DNA of 64,000 nt from Neobacillus fumarioli NBRC 102428 (GTDB lineage: Bacteria; Bacillota; Bacilli; Bacillales; Cytobacillaceae): assembly GCF_001591485.1 (NCBI RefSeq), contig NZ_BCUZ01000001.1:47405-111404 (forward strand), written 5' to 3'. Position numbers and translations under genes: made by a program. Numbering within the stretch: the stretch's first letter is position 1; each line of letters opens with the position of its first letter. Positions 9,886 to 20,100 of the stretch are shown here, piece by piece. The notes below the pieces were generated by a model. That model was not told where the DNA came from. It saw only the letters and a program-made list of their open reading frames with translations, and ran no database searches.

Positions 9886-10758
9886 TTATCGATTCATTTC
9901 CTTCGTTTGTAGGTCTATTGGCCTTTCAAAGGAAAGCCGTCCAAATTTTTGTGAACGTATTTCTCTTATCACCAATTCTGCTACTTTATCGTAGTCAACC
10001 ATCGCACCGCCAGTTAAACAGCCCCTTAATGTCCCGATATGGTCGAATAAAGCTACTAAATCATCCGGTATTTCAGAAAACTTGTATCTTTCCTTTAAAC
10101 GCTCGGGATACTCCCGTTCCAAAAATTTCAATGCATAAACGGCTAAATCTTGTAAATTCAAAAGCGTGTCTTTAATCGCTCCAGTAATGGCCAGTTTCAT
10201 TCCAACTTCCTGATCTTCAAATTTCGGCCACAATATCCCCGGAGTATCAAGTAACTCCATTTCCTTGCCAACTTTAATCCATTGTTGTGATCTGGTTACA
10301 CCCGGAGTATTTCCAGTTTTAGCGATGTTTCTTTTCACCAAGCGGTTGATCAGCGTTGATTTACCCGAATTAGGAATTCCAACAATCATTGCCCGAATCG
10401 CTCTCGGTTTTACTCCTTTAGCTTTTAACCGGTCAAATTTTTCCTGCAAAATTTCCTTTGACACTTGCACAATTTCCTTTAGCCCTTCCCCAGCTTGAGC
10501 ATTTACAGCCAACGATCTGAATCCTTGTCCAGCAAAAAAGGAAATCCATTCCTTCGTCACCTCTTGATCAGCCATATCAGCCTTATTTAATAAAACAAGC
10601 CTCGGCTTGTGATGGATAATTTCATCAATCATCGGATTTCTTGATGAATACGGAATTCTGGCATCGATCAATTCAAAAATAATATCCACTAATTTTAATT
10701 TTTCCGTGACTTCTCTGCGGGCCTTGGCCATATGGCCGGGAAACCATTGAATCGTCAA
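9886..10758 (-). CDS. rbgA: RbgA (YlqF) ribosome-assembly GTPase, TTG start
   Basis: Circularly permuted GTPase needed for late 50S subunit maturation. 290 residues. Seen: permuted order with the G4 motif LLNKADM before the G1 motif [15 protein letters not shown] and G3 DTPGILWP, then a C-terminal helical domain. The start is TTG at 10758 ([16 protein letters not shown]), preceded by AAAGGAGGTG at good spacing. Lies between lepB and rnhB. Confidence 0.97.
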   Translation of the reverse strand: MTIQWFPGHMAKARREVTEKLKLVDIIFELIDARIPYSSRNPMIDEIIHHKPRLVLLNKADMADQEVTKEWISFFAGQGFRSLAVNAQAGEGLKEIVQVSKEILQEKFDRLKAKGVKPRAIRAMIVGIPNSGKSTLINRLVKRNIAKTGNTPGVTRSQQWIKVGKEMELLDTPGILWPKFEDQEVGMKLAITGAIKDTLLNLQDLAVYALKFLEREYPERLKERYKFSEIPDDLVALFDHIGTLRGCLTGGAMVDYDKVAELVIREIRSQKFGRLSFERPIDLQTKEMNR

Positions 10759-10794
10759 AGTGCCACCTCCTTTAAAAGCGTAAGCTTTAAAAAA

Positions 10795-11355
10795 CTATTC
10801 TGCCGTTACAATATGTGCATCTTTTGGCGGCCAATAAACAATACTTGCCTTACCAATGACTTTGCTCATTGGAATAGCACCAATATGACGGCTATCTTTG
10901 CTGAAACGGCGGTTATCCCCCATGACAAATAATTCACCCCGCGGTACTGTATCTCGGCCAATTTTCTCCTTTAATGTAAACGGCTCAGTCAAAGGACCGT
11001 CTGTCACTTGTTTTTTATACTCATCCAAATAGGGCTCTTTATATGCTTTTCCATTTATATACAAAGTATCTTTTTTATACTCTAGTCTGTCTCCTGGAAG
11101 TCCAATAACTCGCTTTATGTAATCTTTGCCTTCAGGGGCATGAAAGACGATGATGTCAAAACGATGCGGTTCGCCGATTTTATAAGCAAGCTTATTCACA
11201 ATCATTCTGTCTTGATTCTTTAATGTCGGCATCATTGAAAGACCGTCAACTACAATCGGTGCAAATAGAAACCAGCGGATTAAGCCTGCCAGGATCACAG
11301 CAATCACTAGAGCTTTCGTCCATTCCCAAAGTTCATTTTTCTTTTTTTTCGCCAT
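10795..11355 (-). CDS. lepB: Type I signal peptidase
   Basis: Membrane serine protease that removes signal peptides from exported proteins. The ATG at 11355 (MAKKKKNELWEW) has a GGTGGG site and gives 186 residues; the earlier in-frame ATG at 11379 has none. Seen: one N-terminal membrane segment (about residues 14-32), catalytic Ser40 in VVDGLSMMPTL, catalytic Lys81 in DYIKRVIGLPGD, and VMGDNRRFSKDSR. B. subtilis has no signal peptidase at this position; other Bacillus have lepB next to rplS (recalled, not checked). Confidence 0.95.
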   Translation of the reverse strand: MAKKKKNELWEWTKALVIAVILAGLIRWFLFAPIVVDGLSMMPTLKNQDRMIVNKLAYKIGEPHRFDIIVFHAPEGKDYIKRVIGLPGDRLEYKKDTLYINGKAYKEPYLDEYKKQVTDGPLTEPFTLKEKIGRDTVPRGELFVMGDNRRFSKDSRHIGAIPMSKVIGKASIVYWPPKDAHIVTAE

Positions 11356-11493
11356 CCATAGTCCCACCAATCTTTGCATAAAAATATCCTATAGGGTTAT
11401 TGTACATAACTTGAGGTCATTTAACACAATGGGAAAGTCGTTTTAATAAAACTTTAATAAAAAAAGCATTTAAGAGACTATATTCAGATGTAT

Positions 11494-11525
11494 AAAAAAA
11501 GAGCTTGCATCGCAAGCTCTTTTTT
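11494..11525. terminator. Terminator of rplS
   Basis: GAGCTTGC and GCAAGCTC arms with a 3-nt loop, flanked by seven A and seven T, so it can work in both directions. It lies immediately after the rplS stop. Confidence 0.9.
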
Positions 11526-11532
11526 GTGCAAA

Positions 11533-11877
11533 TTAACGAATTTCTTTAATACGAGCTTTTTTACCACGAAGGTTACGCAAGTAGTAAAGTTTCGCACGAC
11601 GGACTTTACCGCGGCGTACTACTTCAAGCTTCGCAATTTTTGGTGTATGCAGCGGGAACGTACGCTCAACGCCTACCCCATAGGAAACTTTACGAACAGT
11701 GAAAGTTTCACTGATTCCACCACCACGACGCTTAATCACAACACCTTCGAACAACTGAATACGCTCGCGGGATCCTTCGATAACTTTCACATGTACACGT
11801 ACAGTGTCACCAGGGCGAAACTGAGGAAGGTCAGAACGTAGTTGTTCCTTTGTGATTTCTTCAATTAGTTTATGCAT
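11533..11877 (-). CDS. rplS: Ribosomal protein L19
   Basis: Large-subunit protein at the 30S-50S interface. The ATG at 11877 ([13 protein letters not shown]) follows AAGGAGTTG and gives 114 residues; upstream in-frame codons belong to the leader. Seen: [43 protein letters not shown] and the basic C-terminus. It follows trmD, but has its own promoter and an L19-type leader. Confidence 0.98.
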   Translation of the reverse strand: MHKLIEEITKEQLRSDLPQFRPGDTVRVHVKVIEGSRERIQLFEGVVIKRRGGGISETFTVRKVSYGVGVERTFPLHTPKIAKLEVVRRGKVRRAKLYYLRNLRGKKARIKEIR

Positions 11878-11978
11878 CGTTTTCAACTCCTTCCAACAGA
11901 TGCTCATGCAAAGACTCTCTAACATGCAGCGGAACATCGTTTTAAGACCAAATCTGACAACGGTCAGCTTAAGTCACA
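11878..11978 (-). promoter_or_regulatory. L19 leader (rplS 5' UTR)
   Basis: About 100 nt between the predicted start of transcription and rplS. It can form CTGAC/GTCAG and GACC/GGTC hairpins near its 5' end, and TTCC in the middle can pair with GGAA of the Shine-Dalgarno region. An L19 leader (autoregulatory ribosomal leader) is an established Bacillales RNA family; position and pairing fit, but I could not run a covariance model. Confidence 0.6.
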
Positions 11979-11984
11979 AGAAGT

Positions 11985-12013
11985 ATAATAACATAATTGC
12001 TCGGCAATCGCAA
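11985..12013 (-). promoter_or_regulatory. Sigma-A promoter of rplS
   Basis: TTGCGA at 12008-12013 and TATTAT at 11985-11990 with 17-nt spacing, just after the trmD stop codon. Confidence 0.6.
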
Positions 12014-12015
12014 TA

Positions 12016-12759
12016 CTACTCCAATTCTTTTTTTATTTCTCTCAACCATTTTTCTTGTTGTTCTGTCAGTTCTATTTTATCTAATAGATCAGGTCTTCTT
12101 GACAGTGTCCGTCTCAATGCTTCTTTATTGCGCCATTCTTCGATCAGCTTATGATTGCCTGACAGCAGTACCTCTGGCACCTTCATTCCTCGAAAATCTG
12201 CCGGTCTTGTATAATGCGGATGCTCTAAAAGTCCGGTGCTGAAAGAATCTTTCATATGTGATTCCTGATTTCCCAATACTTCCGGAAGCAGCCGGACAAC
12301 ACTGTCAATAACCACCATCGCTCCCAGCTCACCTCCAGTCAGTACATAATCGCCAATTGAAATTTCATCAGTGACAACATATTGGCGGATTCGTTCATCA
12401 TACCCCTCATAATGGCCGCAAATAAAAATGAGATGCTCCTCTTTGGCCAGTTCCTCCGCGATACATTGCTCATAGCGCCTTCCCTGAGGGCAAAGAAGAA
12501 TTACCCTTGGATTTGTTTTTCCCGCGTTTTCTTTCAAAGCGGAAACTGCATCAAAAATCGGCTGTGGAGTTAATACCATGCCGGCTCCGCCTCCATATGG
12601 GTAATCATCTACTGAGGCATGTTTGTTATCAGCATATTCGCGAAAATTGATAACATTGTATTGAACTACCTTTTTTTCAACTGCTTTATGTAAAATGGAG
12701 TGACCCAACACCCCGGTAAACATCTCTGGAAACAATGTAAGGATATCAATTAGCATCAT
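12016..12759 (-). CDS. trmD: tRNA (guanine37-N1) methyltransferase
   Basis: Methylates G37 next to the anticodon, preventing +1 frameshifting; uses SAM bound in a trefoil knot. 247 residues. Seen: [17 protein letters not shown], and the knot motif [21 protein letters not shown] followed by [12 protein letters not shown]. Its ATG overlaps the rimM stop in ATGA, indicating coupling. Confidence 0.98.
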   Translation of the reverse strand: MMLIDILTLFPEMFTGVLGHSILHKAVEKKVVQYNVINFREYADNKHASVDDYPYGGGAGMVLTPQPIFDAVSALKENAGKTNPRVILLCPQGRRYEQCIAEELAKEEHLIFICGHYEGYDERIRQYVVTDEISIGDYVLTGGELGAMVVIDSVVRLLPEVLGNQESHMKDSFSTGLLEHPHYTRPADFRGMKVPEVLLSGNHKLIEEWRNKEALRRTLSRRPDLLDKIELTEQQEKWLREIKKELE

Positions 12760-13274
12760 GACAGCAGCCCTTCCATCGGTTCAATGACAACTACTTTTTC
12801 TTGCACATCCACTTTTTTGACCACGTCGTGAATATAAGGAATCAATTGTTCTTTTCCGTTTTTATCTTTTACTACCCATACATCATTCGCTCCAGGAGTC
12901 AGGATTTCGATGATTTTGCCAATTTCCTCCCCGTCTGTGGTCACCACCATGCAGCCGATGATTTCATGAAAATAATATTCATCTTCGGCAAGCTCGCTTA
13001 ATTGTGATTCCGGTATTTTCAAAATACCATCACGAAATTTCTCAACCTCGTTAATGTTTTCATAGCCTTCAAACAGAAGCAAATCAAAATTTTTATGTTT
13101 ACGGTGCTTCTTAACCACTAACTCAATGGGAGTTGCGGATTTTGGCATAAATAAAAACAAATGATTTCCTGTTTTATAGCGTTCCTCTGCAAAATCTGTC
13201 TTTGAGATAACCCGGACTTCACCATGTATGCCATGGGTGTTGACAATCTTTCCGACATTAAACCATTTTTCCAT
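12756..13274 (-). CDS. rimM: Ribosome maturation factor RimM
   Basis: Binds S19 and helps 30S head maturation. 172 residues. Seen: N-terminal RimM domain ([17 protein letters not shown]) and C-terminal PRC-like domain with [21 protein letters not shown] and [13 protein letters not shown]. Sits in the rpsP-trmD operon, overlapping trmD by 4 bp. Confidence 0.97.
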   Translation of the reverse strand: MEKWFNVGKIVNTHGIHGEVRVISKTDFAEERYKTGNHLFLFMPKSATPIELVVKKHRKHKNFDLLLFEGYENINEVEKFRDGILKIPESQLSELAEDEYYFHEIIGCMVVTTDGEEIGKIIEILTPGANDVWVVKDKNGKEQLIPYIHDVVKKVDVQEKVVVIEPMEGLLS

Positions 13275-13281
13275 CTTTTGT

Positions 13282-13671
13282 TCACCTTCTTATTTCCTCA
13301 ATGATGCCATCTTTGATTATAATAACAGGCTGCCCGCTTATAGCATCCCAATGATCTCCAACTTTTATATCTACTAGAGCTTGCATTTCAGTTTCTTTTA
13401 ACTCACTTCCAATCGGAAGAATATGTAATTGTTCGATTTGAAAATCAATCAGCTTTACTTTTTCACGGCGCAAGCTAATTTCTTTTTCAAATTGTACTTT
13501 CAAGGAACCTGGTGAAAAGGTTTTGGTGTTTTCCAATCGCTTCATTTCAAAATGAAGTTGGTCGCACTCTTTCTGCAGTTGAAGTTTTCGCGCATGATAG
13601 GTTTCAAAGAGTTTTGCCTTGCTTTTCTCTGTTAAAACCTGCTTCACCACAACAGTTTGAATAATCTGCAT
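13282..13671 (-). CDS. ylqD: YlqD family protein
   Basis: Function unknown in the family. The ATG at 13671 ([18 protein letters not shown]) has a GGGGG site and gives 129 residues; the frame upstream of it runs through a terminator hairpin and is not coding. Residues of about 20-90 are strongly charged and probably coiled coil, followed by a small beta-rich end ([26 protein letters not shown]). Lies between khpA and rimM as in B. subtilis. Confidence 0.9.
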   Translation of the reverse strand: MQIIQTVVVKQVLTEKSKAKLFETYHARKLQLQKECDQLHFEMKRLENTKTFSPGSLKVQFEKEISLRREKVKLIDFQIEQLHILPIGSELKETEMQALVDIKVGDHWDAISGQPVIIIKDGIIEEIRR

Positions 13672-13696
13672 ATTATTTCCCCCTATAGGCTTTTTA

Positions 13697-13729
13697 TACA
13701 AAAAAGGGAGGATTATTGTTCCTCCCTTT
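13697..13729 (-). terminator. Terminator between khpA and ylqD, inside the rpsP operon
   Basis: AAAGGGAGGA and TCCTCCCTTT arms with a 7-nt loop, followed by TTTGTAT on the - strand. It would reduce ylqD-rimM-trmD transcription relative to rpsP-khpA. No clear promoter is visible after it. Confidence 0.85.
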
Positions 13730-13744
13730 CTCTGATGCAAAAAG

Positions 13745-13975
13745 CTATTCACCAATTTCAAGAAAAATTTTCTTATGTTGTGATGATCCTGCTGCATAAA
13801 CAACAGTTCTAATGGCCTTTGCAACACGCCCTTGCTTGCCAATTACTTTTCCCATATCGGTCTTGTGAACGTAAAGACGATAAACGACTTTTGCGTCTTC
13901 TTCAAATGTTTCAACACGAACTTCATCGGGAACATCGACAAGCGGTTTTACAATCGTTTCGATTAATTCCTTCAT
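13745..13975 (-). CDS. khpA: KhpA, KH-domain RNA-binding protein
   Basis: Small KH protein (YlqC) that pairs with KhpB (Jag) in many Gram-positives to bind RNA and influence cell division. 76 residues, the normal size. Seen: the KH core MGKVIGKQGRVAKAIRTVV with the GxxG loop (GKQG). Directly follows rpsP at 15 bp. Confidence 0.95.
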   Translation of the reverse strand: MKELIETIVKPLVDVPDEVRVETFEEDAKVVYRLYVHKTDMGKVIGKQGRVAKAIRTVVYAAGSSQHKKIFLEIGE

Positions 13976-13990
13976 GGGCCTGCCAAAAAA

Positions 13991-14324
<334 letters not shown>

Positions 14325-14331
<7 letters not shown>

Positions 14332-14348
14332 GTGTTTTTTCTTTACAC
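14325..14348. repeat. Inverted repeat over the rpsP -35 region
   Basis: TTGTAAAG at 14325-14332 and CTTTACAC at 14341-14348 are separated by exactly 8 nt. A near-identical element is at 16110-16133 by the ylxM-ffh promoter. A candidate operator; no known regulator box that I recall matches it. Confidence 0.5.
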
Positions 14349-14394
14349 ACAGTATTTCCAATATTTCACGCTAATAAAACTAATAATCCAATAA

Positions 14395-15747
14395 TCAAAA
14401 CGGATTAAATGGAAATTTAAACCCGCCTTTTTTCTTGATCTTTTGTTGCATGCCCGTCATTTGCTTCATCATTCTTTTCATATCCTCAAACTGCTTCAGC
14501 AGGCGGTTTACTTCCGGGACAGTACGGCCGCTACCCTTGGCTATCCTGCGTTTACGGCTTGAATTCAGAATTTCGGGATGAAGCTTTTCTTCTTTTGTCA
14601 TAGATCTAATGATCGCCTCTACATGGGCAATCTGTTTCTCTTCAATTTGTATATTGTTTATTCCTTTAATTTTGTTTGCCCCAGGAAGCATCTTAAGCAG
14701 TTCATCAAGTGGACCCAGTTTGCGGACCTGGCCAAGCTGCTCCAGGAAATCATCAAGAGTAAATGTGGCCGTGCGCATCTTCTGCTCTAATTCTTTAGCT
14801 TTTTCTTCATCAACAGATGCCTGCGCTTTTTCAATAAGGGTCAGCACATCACCCATCCCTAAAATCCTGGAGGCCATCCGTTCAGGGTGAAACGGCTCCA
14901 AAGCATCCATTTTTTCTCCGAGACCGACAAATTTAATCGGAGTTTGCGTTACAGCGCGGATGGAGAGAGCTGCCCCGCCTCTTGTGTCGCCGTCAAGCTT
15001 CGTTAACACAACTCCGGTTAACCCGAGAGTGTCATTAAAGCTTTGCGCAACATTAACGGCATCCTGGCCTGTCATGGCATCGACAACAAGAAAAATTTCA
15101 TCAGGTTTGACCAGTTCTTTTATATCTTTCAGCTCGTTCATCAATGCTTCATCTACATGAAGGCGGCCGGCTGTATCAATTAACACATAATCATGATGTT
15201 CTTCTTTTGCCTTGGCAATTGCCTGTTTCGCTATTTCCACCGGACTGACTTGATCACCAAGAGAAAACACCGGCATATTGAGTTGTTTCCCCAGCGTCTC
15301 CAACTGCTTAATGGCAGCGGGACGATAGATATCAGCAGCCACTAACAGAGGTTTTCGATTATATTTCTTGCGAAGCAAGTTCGCCAATTTCCCGGTTGTT
15401 GTGGTTTTCCCTGCCCCTTGCAGACCGACCATCATAATAACGGTAGGAGGCCTGCTTGCGACAGCAATCTTGCTTTGCTCTCCGCCCATTAAAGCTGTTA
15501 ATTCTTCATTAACGATTTTGATAATTTGCTGCCCAGGGGTCAGGCTCTTTAAAACTTCCTGTCCGACAGCCCGTTCACTTACTTTTTTGACAAAATCTTT
15601 GACAACTTTAAAGTTTACGTCCGCTTCTAATAATGCAAGGCGAACTTCCCGCATCATTTCTTTTACATCTGCTTCAGAAACTTTCCCCTTGCCGCGGATT
15701 TTCTGAATGGTACTCTGCAGTCGGTCGGCTAATCCTTCAAACGCCAT
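14395..15747 (-). CDS. ffh: Signal recognition particle protein Ffh
   Basis: SRP54 homologue that binds signal sequences and 6S/4.5S-type SRP RNA and hands ribosomes to FtsY. 450 residues. Seen: N domain, G domain with MMVGLQGAGKTTTTGKLA, LVAADIYRPAA, LIDTAGR and TKLDGDTRGGAA, then a methionine-rich M domain (RMMKQMTGMQQKIKKK). Follows ylxM at 12 bp. Confidence 0.98.
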   Translation of the reverse strand: MAFEGLADRLQSTIQKIRGKGKVSEADVKEMMREVRLALLEADVNFKVVKDFVKKVSERAVGQEVLKSLTPGQQIIKIVNEELTALMGGEQSKIAVASRPPTVIMMVGLQGAGKTTTTGKLANLLRKKYNRKPLLVAADIYRPAAIKQLETLGKQLNMPVFSLGDQVSPVEIAKQAIAKAKEEHHDYVLIDTAGRLHVDEALMNELKDIKELVKPDEIFLVVDAMTGQDAVNVAQSFNDTLGLTGVVLTKLDGDTRGGAALSIRAVTQTPIKFVGLGEKMDALEPFHPERMASRILGMGDVLTLIEKAQASVDEEKAKELEQKMRTATFTLDDFLEQLGQVRKLGPLDELLKMLPGANKIKGINNIQIEEKQIAHVEAIIRSMTKEEKLHPEILNSSRKRRIAKGSGRTVPEVNRLLKQFEDMKRMMKQMTGMQQKIKKKGGFKFPFNPF

Positions 15748-15759
15748 TTGTGCCGCCTC

Positions 15760-16095
15760 CTAATCTAAGTTTTCAATCTTGGCAATAGTGTCTAACATTA
15801 CCTGTTTTGATGGATGCACTTCTTCAAGCAAGTCTTTGAGTTGGTTTAAAAGGTTCGTACGCTCTTGGAATTTTTCAAATAAACGCAGCTTTTCCTCATA
15901 CTCCTCGAGCATTGCTTCGGTACGCTTTATATTATCATACACAGCCTGTCTGCTGATCTCATATTCTTCGGCAATTTCCCCAAGTGAGTAATCATCCAAA
16001 TAATAGAGAGACATATAGCTTTGCTGCTTTGGTGTTAACAACGAATTATAAAAATCATAGAGAAAATTCATTCGTGTTGTCTTTTCAAGCAACAT
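15760..16095 (-). CDS. ylxM: YlxM family DNA-binding protein linked to SRP
   Basis: Sigma-factor-like helix-turn-helix protein; in streptococci the homologue modulates SRP activity. ATG at 16095 ([16 protein letters not shown]) has GGGAGGAG upstream and gives 111 residues. Seen: [40 protein letters not shown], an HTH of the sigma-70 region 4 kind, then a charged helix. First gene of a unit with ffh. Confidence 0.93.
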   Translation of the reverse strand: MLLEKTTRMNFLYDFYNSLLTPKQQSYMSLYYLDDYSLGEIAEEYEISRQAVYDNIKRTEAMLEEYEEKLRLFEKFQERTNLLNQLKDLLEEVHPSKQVMLDTIAKIENLD

Positions 16096-16109
16096 AGGTC
16101 TCCTCCCTG

Positions 16110-16133
16110 TTGTAAAGTGAAAAGCCTTTACAA
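16110..16133. repeat. Inverted repeat at the ylxM transcription start
   Basis: TTGTAAAG at 16110-16117 and CTTTACAA at 16126-16133 with an 8-nt spacer, overlapping the predicted start of transcription. The left arm is identical and the right arm 7/8 identical to the element at the rpsP promoter, with the same spacer length. Confidence 0.5.
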
Positions 16134-16136
16134 TGA

Positions 16137-16165
16137 AGTTTACACAGCTTGCCATTCCCTGTCAA
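16137..16165 (-). promoter_or_regulatory. Sigma-A promoter of ylxM-ffh
   Basis: Perfect TTGACA at 16160-16165, 17-nt spacer, TAAACT at 16137-16142. It lies just after the ftsY stop codon side of the gap. Confidence 0.75.
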
Positions 16166-16178
16166 GAAAAGCTCATCA

Positions 16179-17168
16179 TCATTCTTCAGCTTTTTCTACT
16201 TGCTCTGCAAATAACCCGTAGACATACTTTTCTGCATCAAATTCCTGCAAGTCATCCATTTTTTCTCCCAGCCCAACAAATTTAACAGGAATTTCTAATT
16301 CATTTCGTATCGCCAGGACGATACCTCCTTTGGCGGTTCCGTCCAACTTTGATAAAACGATACCGCTGACATTTGTCGCTTCTTTAAAGGTTTTCGCCTG
16401 AATCAGGGCATTCTGGCCTGTTGTCGCATCAAGAACAAGCAGCACCTCATGCGGTGCCCCGGGAATTTCCCGCTCAATGACCCGTTTTACCTTCTCCAAT
16501 TCCTTCATCAAGTTTACTTTATTTTGCAGTCTTCCCGCTGTGTCACAAAGCAATATATCTGCTTTACGGGATTTAGCCGCTTGAATGGCATCGTACATCA
16601 CTGCTGCCGGGTCAGAACCCTCACCATGTTTAATCGTTTCAACGCCGACCCGTTCTCCCCAAACCTCAAGCTGTTCGATCGCACCGGCCCGGAACGTATC
16701 TCCTGCAGCCAGCAGCACTTTCTTACCTTCCGTTTTAAATCTATAAGCAAGCTTGCCAATTGTAGTCGTTTTACCGACACCATTTACGCCGACAAATAAA
16801 ATGACTGTTAATCCATCCGGCTGAATATTTAGCGCAGAAGATTGTTCGCCTGCAGAATTATAGATATTTACCAACTTCTCAGAAATGACACTTTGCATTT
16901 CCTCTGGATCTTGAATGTTCCGCCGCTTTACTTCCATCTTCAATTCATCAATTAATTCCATTACTGTTTCAAAGCCGACATCTGCCTGAATCAGGATCTC
17001 CTCTAATTCTTCAAAAAAATCTTCATCGACTTTGCGGTATCTTGCAATTAAGTCATTCACTTTGCCGGAAAAGCTGTCCCTTGTTTTCGTCAAACCTTCC
17101 TTAAACTTTTCGGTAACGGAATCTGTCGATTTTGTAATCTTCTCTTTTAATTTCTTAAAAAAACTCAT
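16179..17168 (-). CDS. ftsY: SRP receptor FtsY
   Basis: Membrane-associated GTPase that receives Ffh-ribosome complexes. 329 residues, the short Gram-positive form without a long acidic A domain. Seen: helical N domain, then [43 protein letters not shown] and [11 protein letters not shown], ending [11 protein letters not shown]. 17 bp after smc, so probably co-transcribed with it. Confidence 0.98.
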   Translation of the reverse strand: MSFFKKLKEKITKSTDSVTEKFKEGLTKTRDSFSGKVNDLIARYRKVDEDFFEELEEILIQADVGFETVMELIDELKMEVKRRNIQDPEEMQSVISEKLVNIYNSAGEQSSALNIQPDGLTVILFVGVNGVGKTTTIGKLAYRFKTEGKKVLLAAGDTFRAGAIEQLEVWGERVGVETIKHGEGSDPAAVMYDAIQAAKSRKADILLCDTAGRLQNKVNLMKELEKVKRVIEREIPGAPHEVLLVLDATTGQNALIQAKTFKEATNVSGIVLSKLDGTAKGGIVLAIRNELEIPVKFVGLGEKMDDLQEFDAEKYVYGLFAEQVEKAEE

Positions 17169-17185
17169 CGTTTCACTTCCTTTAA

Positions 17186-20100
17186 TTATGATTCTACCAG
17201 TTCCTTTGTGTCCTCCAGCCGGACAGATACGAGTTTGGAAACTCCTGATTCCTGCATTGTTACACCGTAAAGAACATCTGCTCCCTCCATCGTTCCTTTC
17301 CGGTGTGTGATCACAATAAACTGGGTTTCGGAGCTGTAGCGTTTTAAATATTGGCTGAAGCGGTGGACATTTGCTTCATCAAGTGCCGCTTCTACCTCAT
17401 CCAGAATACAGAACGGAACAGGGCGTACCTTTAAAATGGCAAATAATAGAGCAATTGCTGTTAAGGCACGTTCTCCTCCCGATAGCAGCCCGAGATTTTG
17501 CAGTTTTTTCCCTGGAGGCTGGGCGACAATTTCGATACCAGTATTTAAAAGGTCATCAGGAGCCGTTAAAATCAGATCCGCTCTCCCGCCGCCAAATAGC
17601 TCACGGAACACTGGTTCAAAAAATGTGCGAATCCCTTGAAAAGTCTGTTCAAAGCGCCGCTTCATTTCCTCATCCATCTCTTCAATTACTTGAAAAAGGG
17701 TATCCTTTGCTTCCTGTAGATCTGATTTTTGCTCGGTTAAAAACTCATACCGTTCTGAAACCCGTTCATACTCTTCAATTGCGCCAATATTGACATTACC
17801 GAGTTCCTCAATAGCAAGTTTGATTAACTTGACCTTTTTGCGGGCTTCTTCGGGCGATACAGTTAATGGATACTGCTCTTTTGCCCCTTCAAAAGATAAT
17901 AAATACTCTTCTCTCAAATGGGCCAGCCGGTTTTCTAGCTCTACATCCAGACGGTTAAGCTTCACTTCTTCGTCCTTTAAGACAACTGTTAAACCTTTAT
18001 GAAGCCGTTTCAGTTCTTTTGCTTCTAGCTCTAGGTCCTCTAGAGCATTATTAAGTAAAAGGCGTTCCTGACGTCTTTCGGTAATTAATTGGATCGTCGC
18101 CTCTTTATCCTCTTGTTTTCGTTTGGCTTCTTCTTCTAAGTTCAGCTCTCCAGTCTGACTATTGGTCATTTCAGCAGATAAAAGCTCGAGATCTTCTTTA
18201 ATTATCTCAAGTTTTTGTTCACTTTCGTGTAAATCCTGCTGTGTTAGAGTAAATCGTTCTTTCAAATGCAAGAGCTGTTCATTTTTCGAAGCGAAATCAA
18301 CTTTTAGTTCGTTGATTTCATTAATCAGTGTTTCCTTCGAAGTTAAATCCTTAGTTTTCTGTTCCGTTAAGATTGTAATTTGACGTTCAAGCTCGGCAAT
18401 TTTTAGTATGCTGGCTTCCATTGCTCTAGATATTTCTGCTTTTCGATTGATAAACGTTTTTCGCTCACTGGAAAGTTGTTCTTTTTCCAAATCGTAAATG
18501 GCAAGCCGATCATTTATATTTTTTTCTTCAAGCTCGGCTTCACGAAGATCACCCTTAATGGTTTGTTCTGAGAGCCTTAACTGCTCCCCCTCTTTGCGCA
18601 GGTCTTCAAGCTCTTTTTCCGCCATTTGAACTTTTTCTTTCAGCGTTTTAACTGCCCGCTCTAATTCAGCAGTTTTCTCCTCCATGATCAAAAGCTTGCT
18701 TTTTAAATCTTCGAGCTCCGTTTTTCTTGATAACAATGAGGATGATTTTTGCTTAACGGCTCCCCCGGTCATGGAGCCTCCGGGATTTACAATATCACCA
18801 TCAAGCGTTACGACACGAACACGGTATTGCAACATTTTAGCTAGTTCATTCGCGCCTTTTAAGTCTTTGGCGATGATGACATTGCCAAGAAGATTGTTCA
18901 TGATTTCAAGATATTTTTCGTCAAAAAGAACGAGGCTGACCGCACTTCCAACGAAGGCAGGGTGCCCTGCAACCACCGAGATTTGAGAGCTAGCGAGCGA
19001 ACGTCCTTTCATAATGCTTAAAGGAAGAAATGTGGCCCGTCCAAATCCATGCTGTTTCAAATATTGAATGGCTGCCCGGCCGTTTTCCTCTGTATCGACT
19101 ACAATATGCTGCAGGGCTCCGCCTAAGGCTGTTTCAATAGCTGTTTCATATTGTTTTGGCACCTTTACCAGCTCGGCAACAGCCCCTTCAATTCCCTTTA
19201 GCTTTGTCTTTCGCGCCTTTAAAACTTCCTTGACACCTTGAAAGAAACCGGAGTAATCTTCTTCCATTTCCTCAAGCATTTCTTTTTTGGACTTGACCTG
19301 CTGCAGAAGATGATAGGCTTCATATAATGTTTTTTCCTGTTTTTGATAATGATTTTTTACGTTCTCAGCTTTGCGCTGCTGCTGGCGGAACATAACCACC
19401 TGATCAGCCAGCCTATTTTGGATTGCTTCTAACGCTGCCTGAATTTCCGCTTTTTTATTTAATACTTTTCTTCTTTCTTGAAGAAATTTTTCATTTTCCT
19501 CATTAAGGCGCAAATTTTTCCGGTCTTGCTGCTTTAACTGTTCCTCAATATGTTTTAAGTCATTTTTTGCTCGGGCCTGTTCATTTAAGAGTTCAATATA
19601 CTCCCCTTTTAAGCTTTCAATTTTTTCATCCATATTTTCAGAAAAGAATTGAAGCTTTTCGTTTTTTTCCTTTAGTTTTGTTTTTAATGCTTTTACTTCC
19701 TTCTCGGTCCGGCTGATTGCCTCCTCCTGTGAATCTCGATTTTTTTTAAGAAGAGCGATGCGCTCGGTTAACTCGATAATGGATTGCTGTAACTGTTCTT
19801 TATTTTGCGCAGCATTTTTCTTCCGTTCTTTTAGAACTTCCTTCCGTCCCTCAAGCTTTTCCAGTTCTTCACTGGCACGAAGCAAAACATTTTGCAAATC
19901 AGTAATCGATTCATCTAAAGCGGCTGTTTGGTCCCTCGTTTCAACGATTTTTGCCTCTTTCAATTGCAGTTCAGCTAAGAGGCTAAGTTCCTTCTGCTGA
20001 TATTCTTCTAACTGTTTGGAAAGCGCCTCCCATTTTTGATTCAGTTCTTCAATTTCAAATACGGTTAAAGCGACTTCAAATTTTTCAAGTTCTTCCTTTT

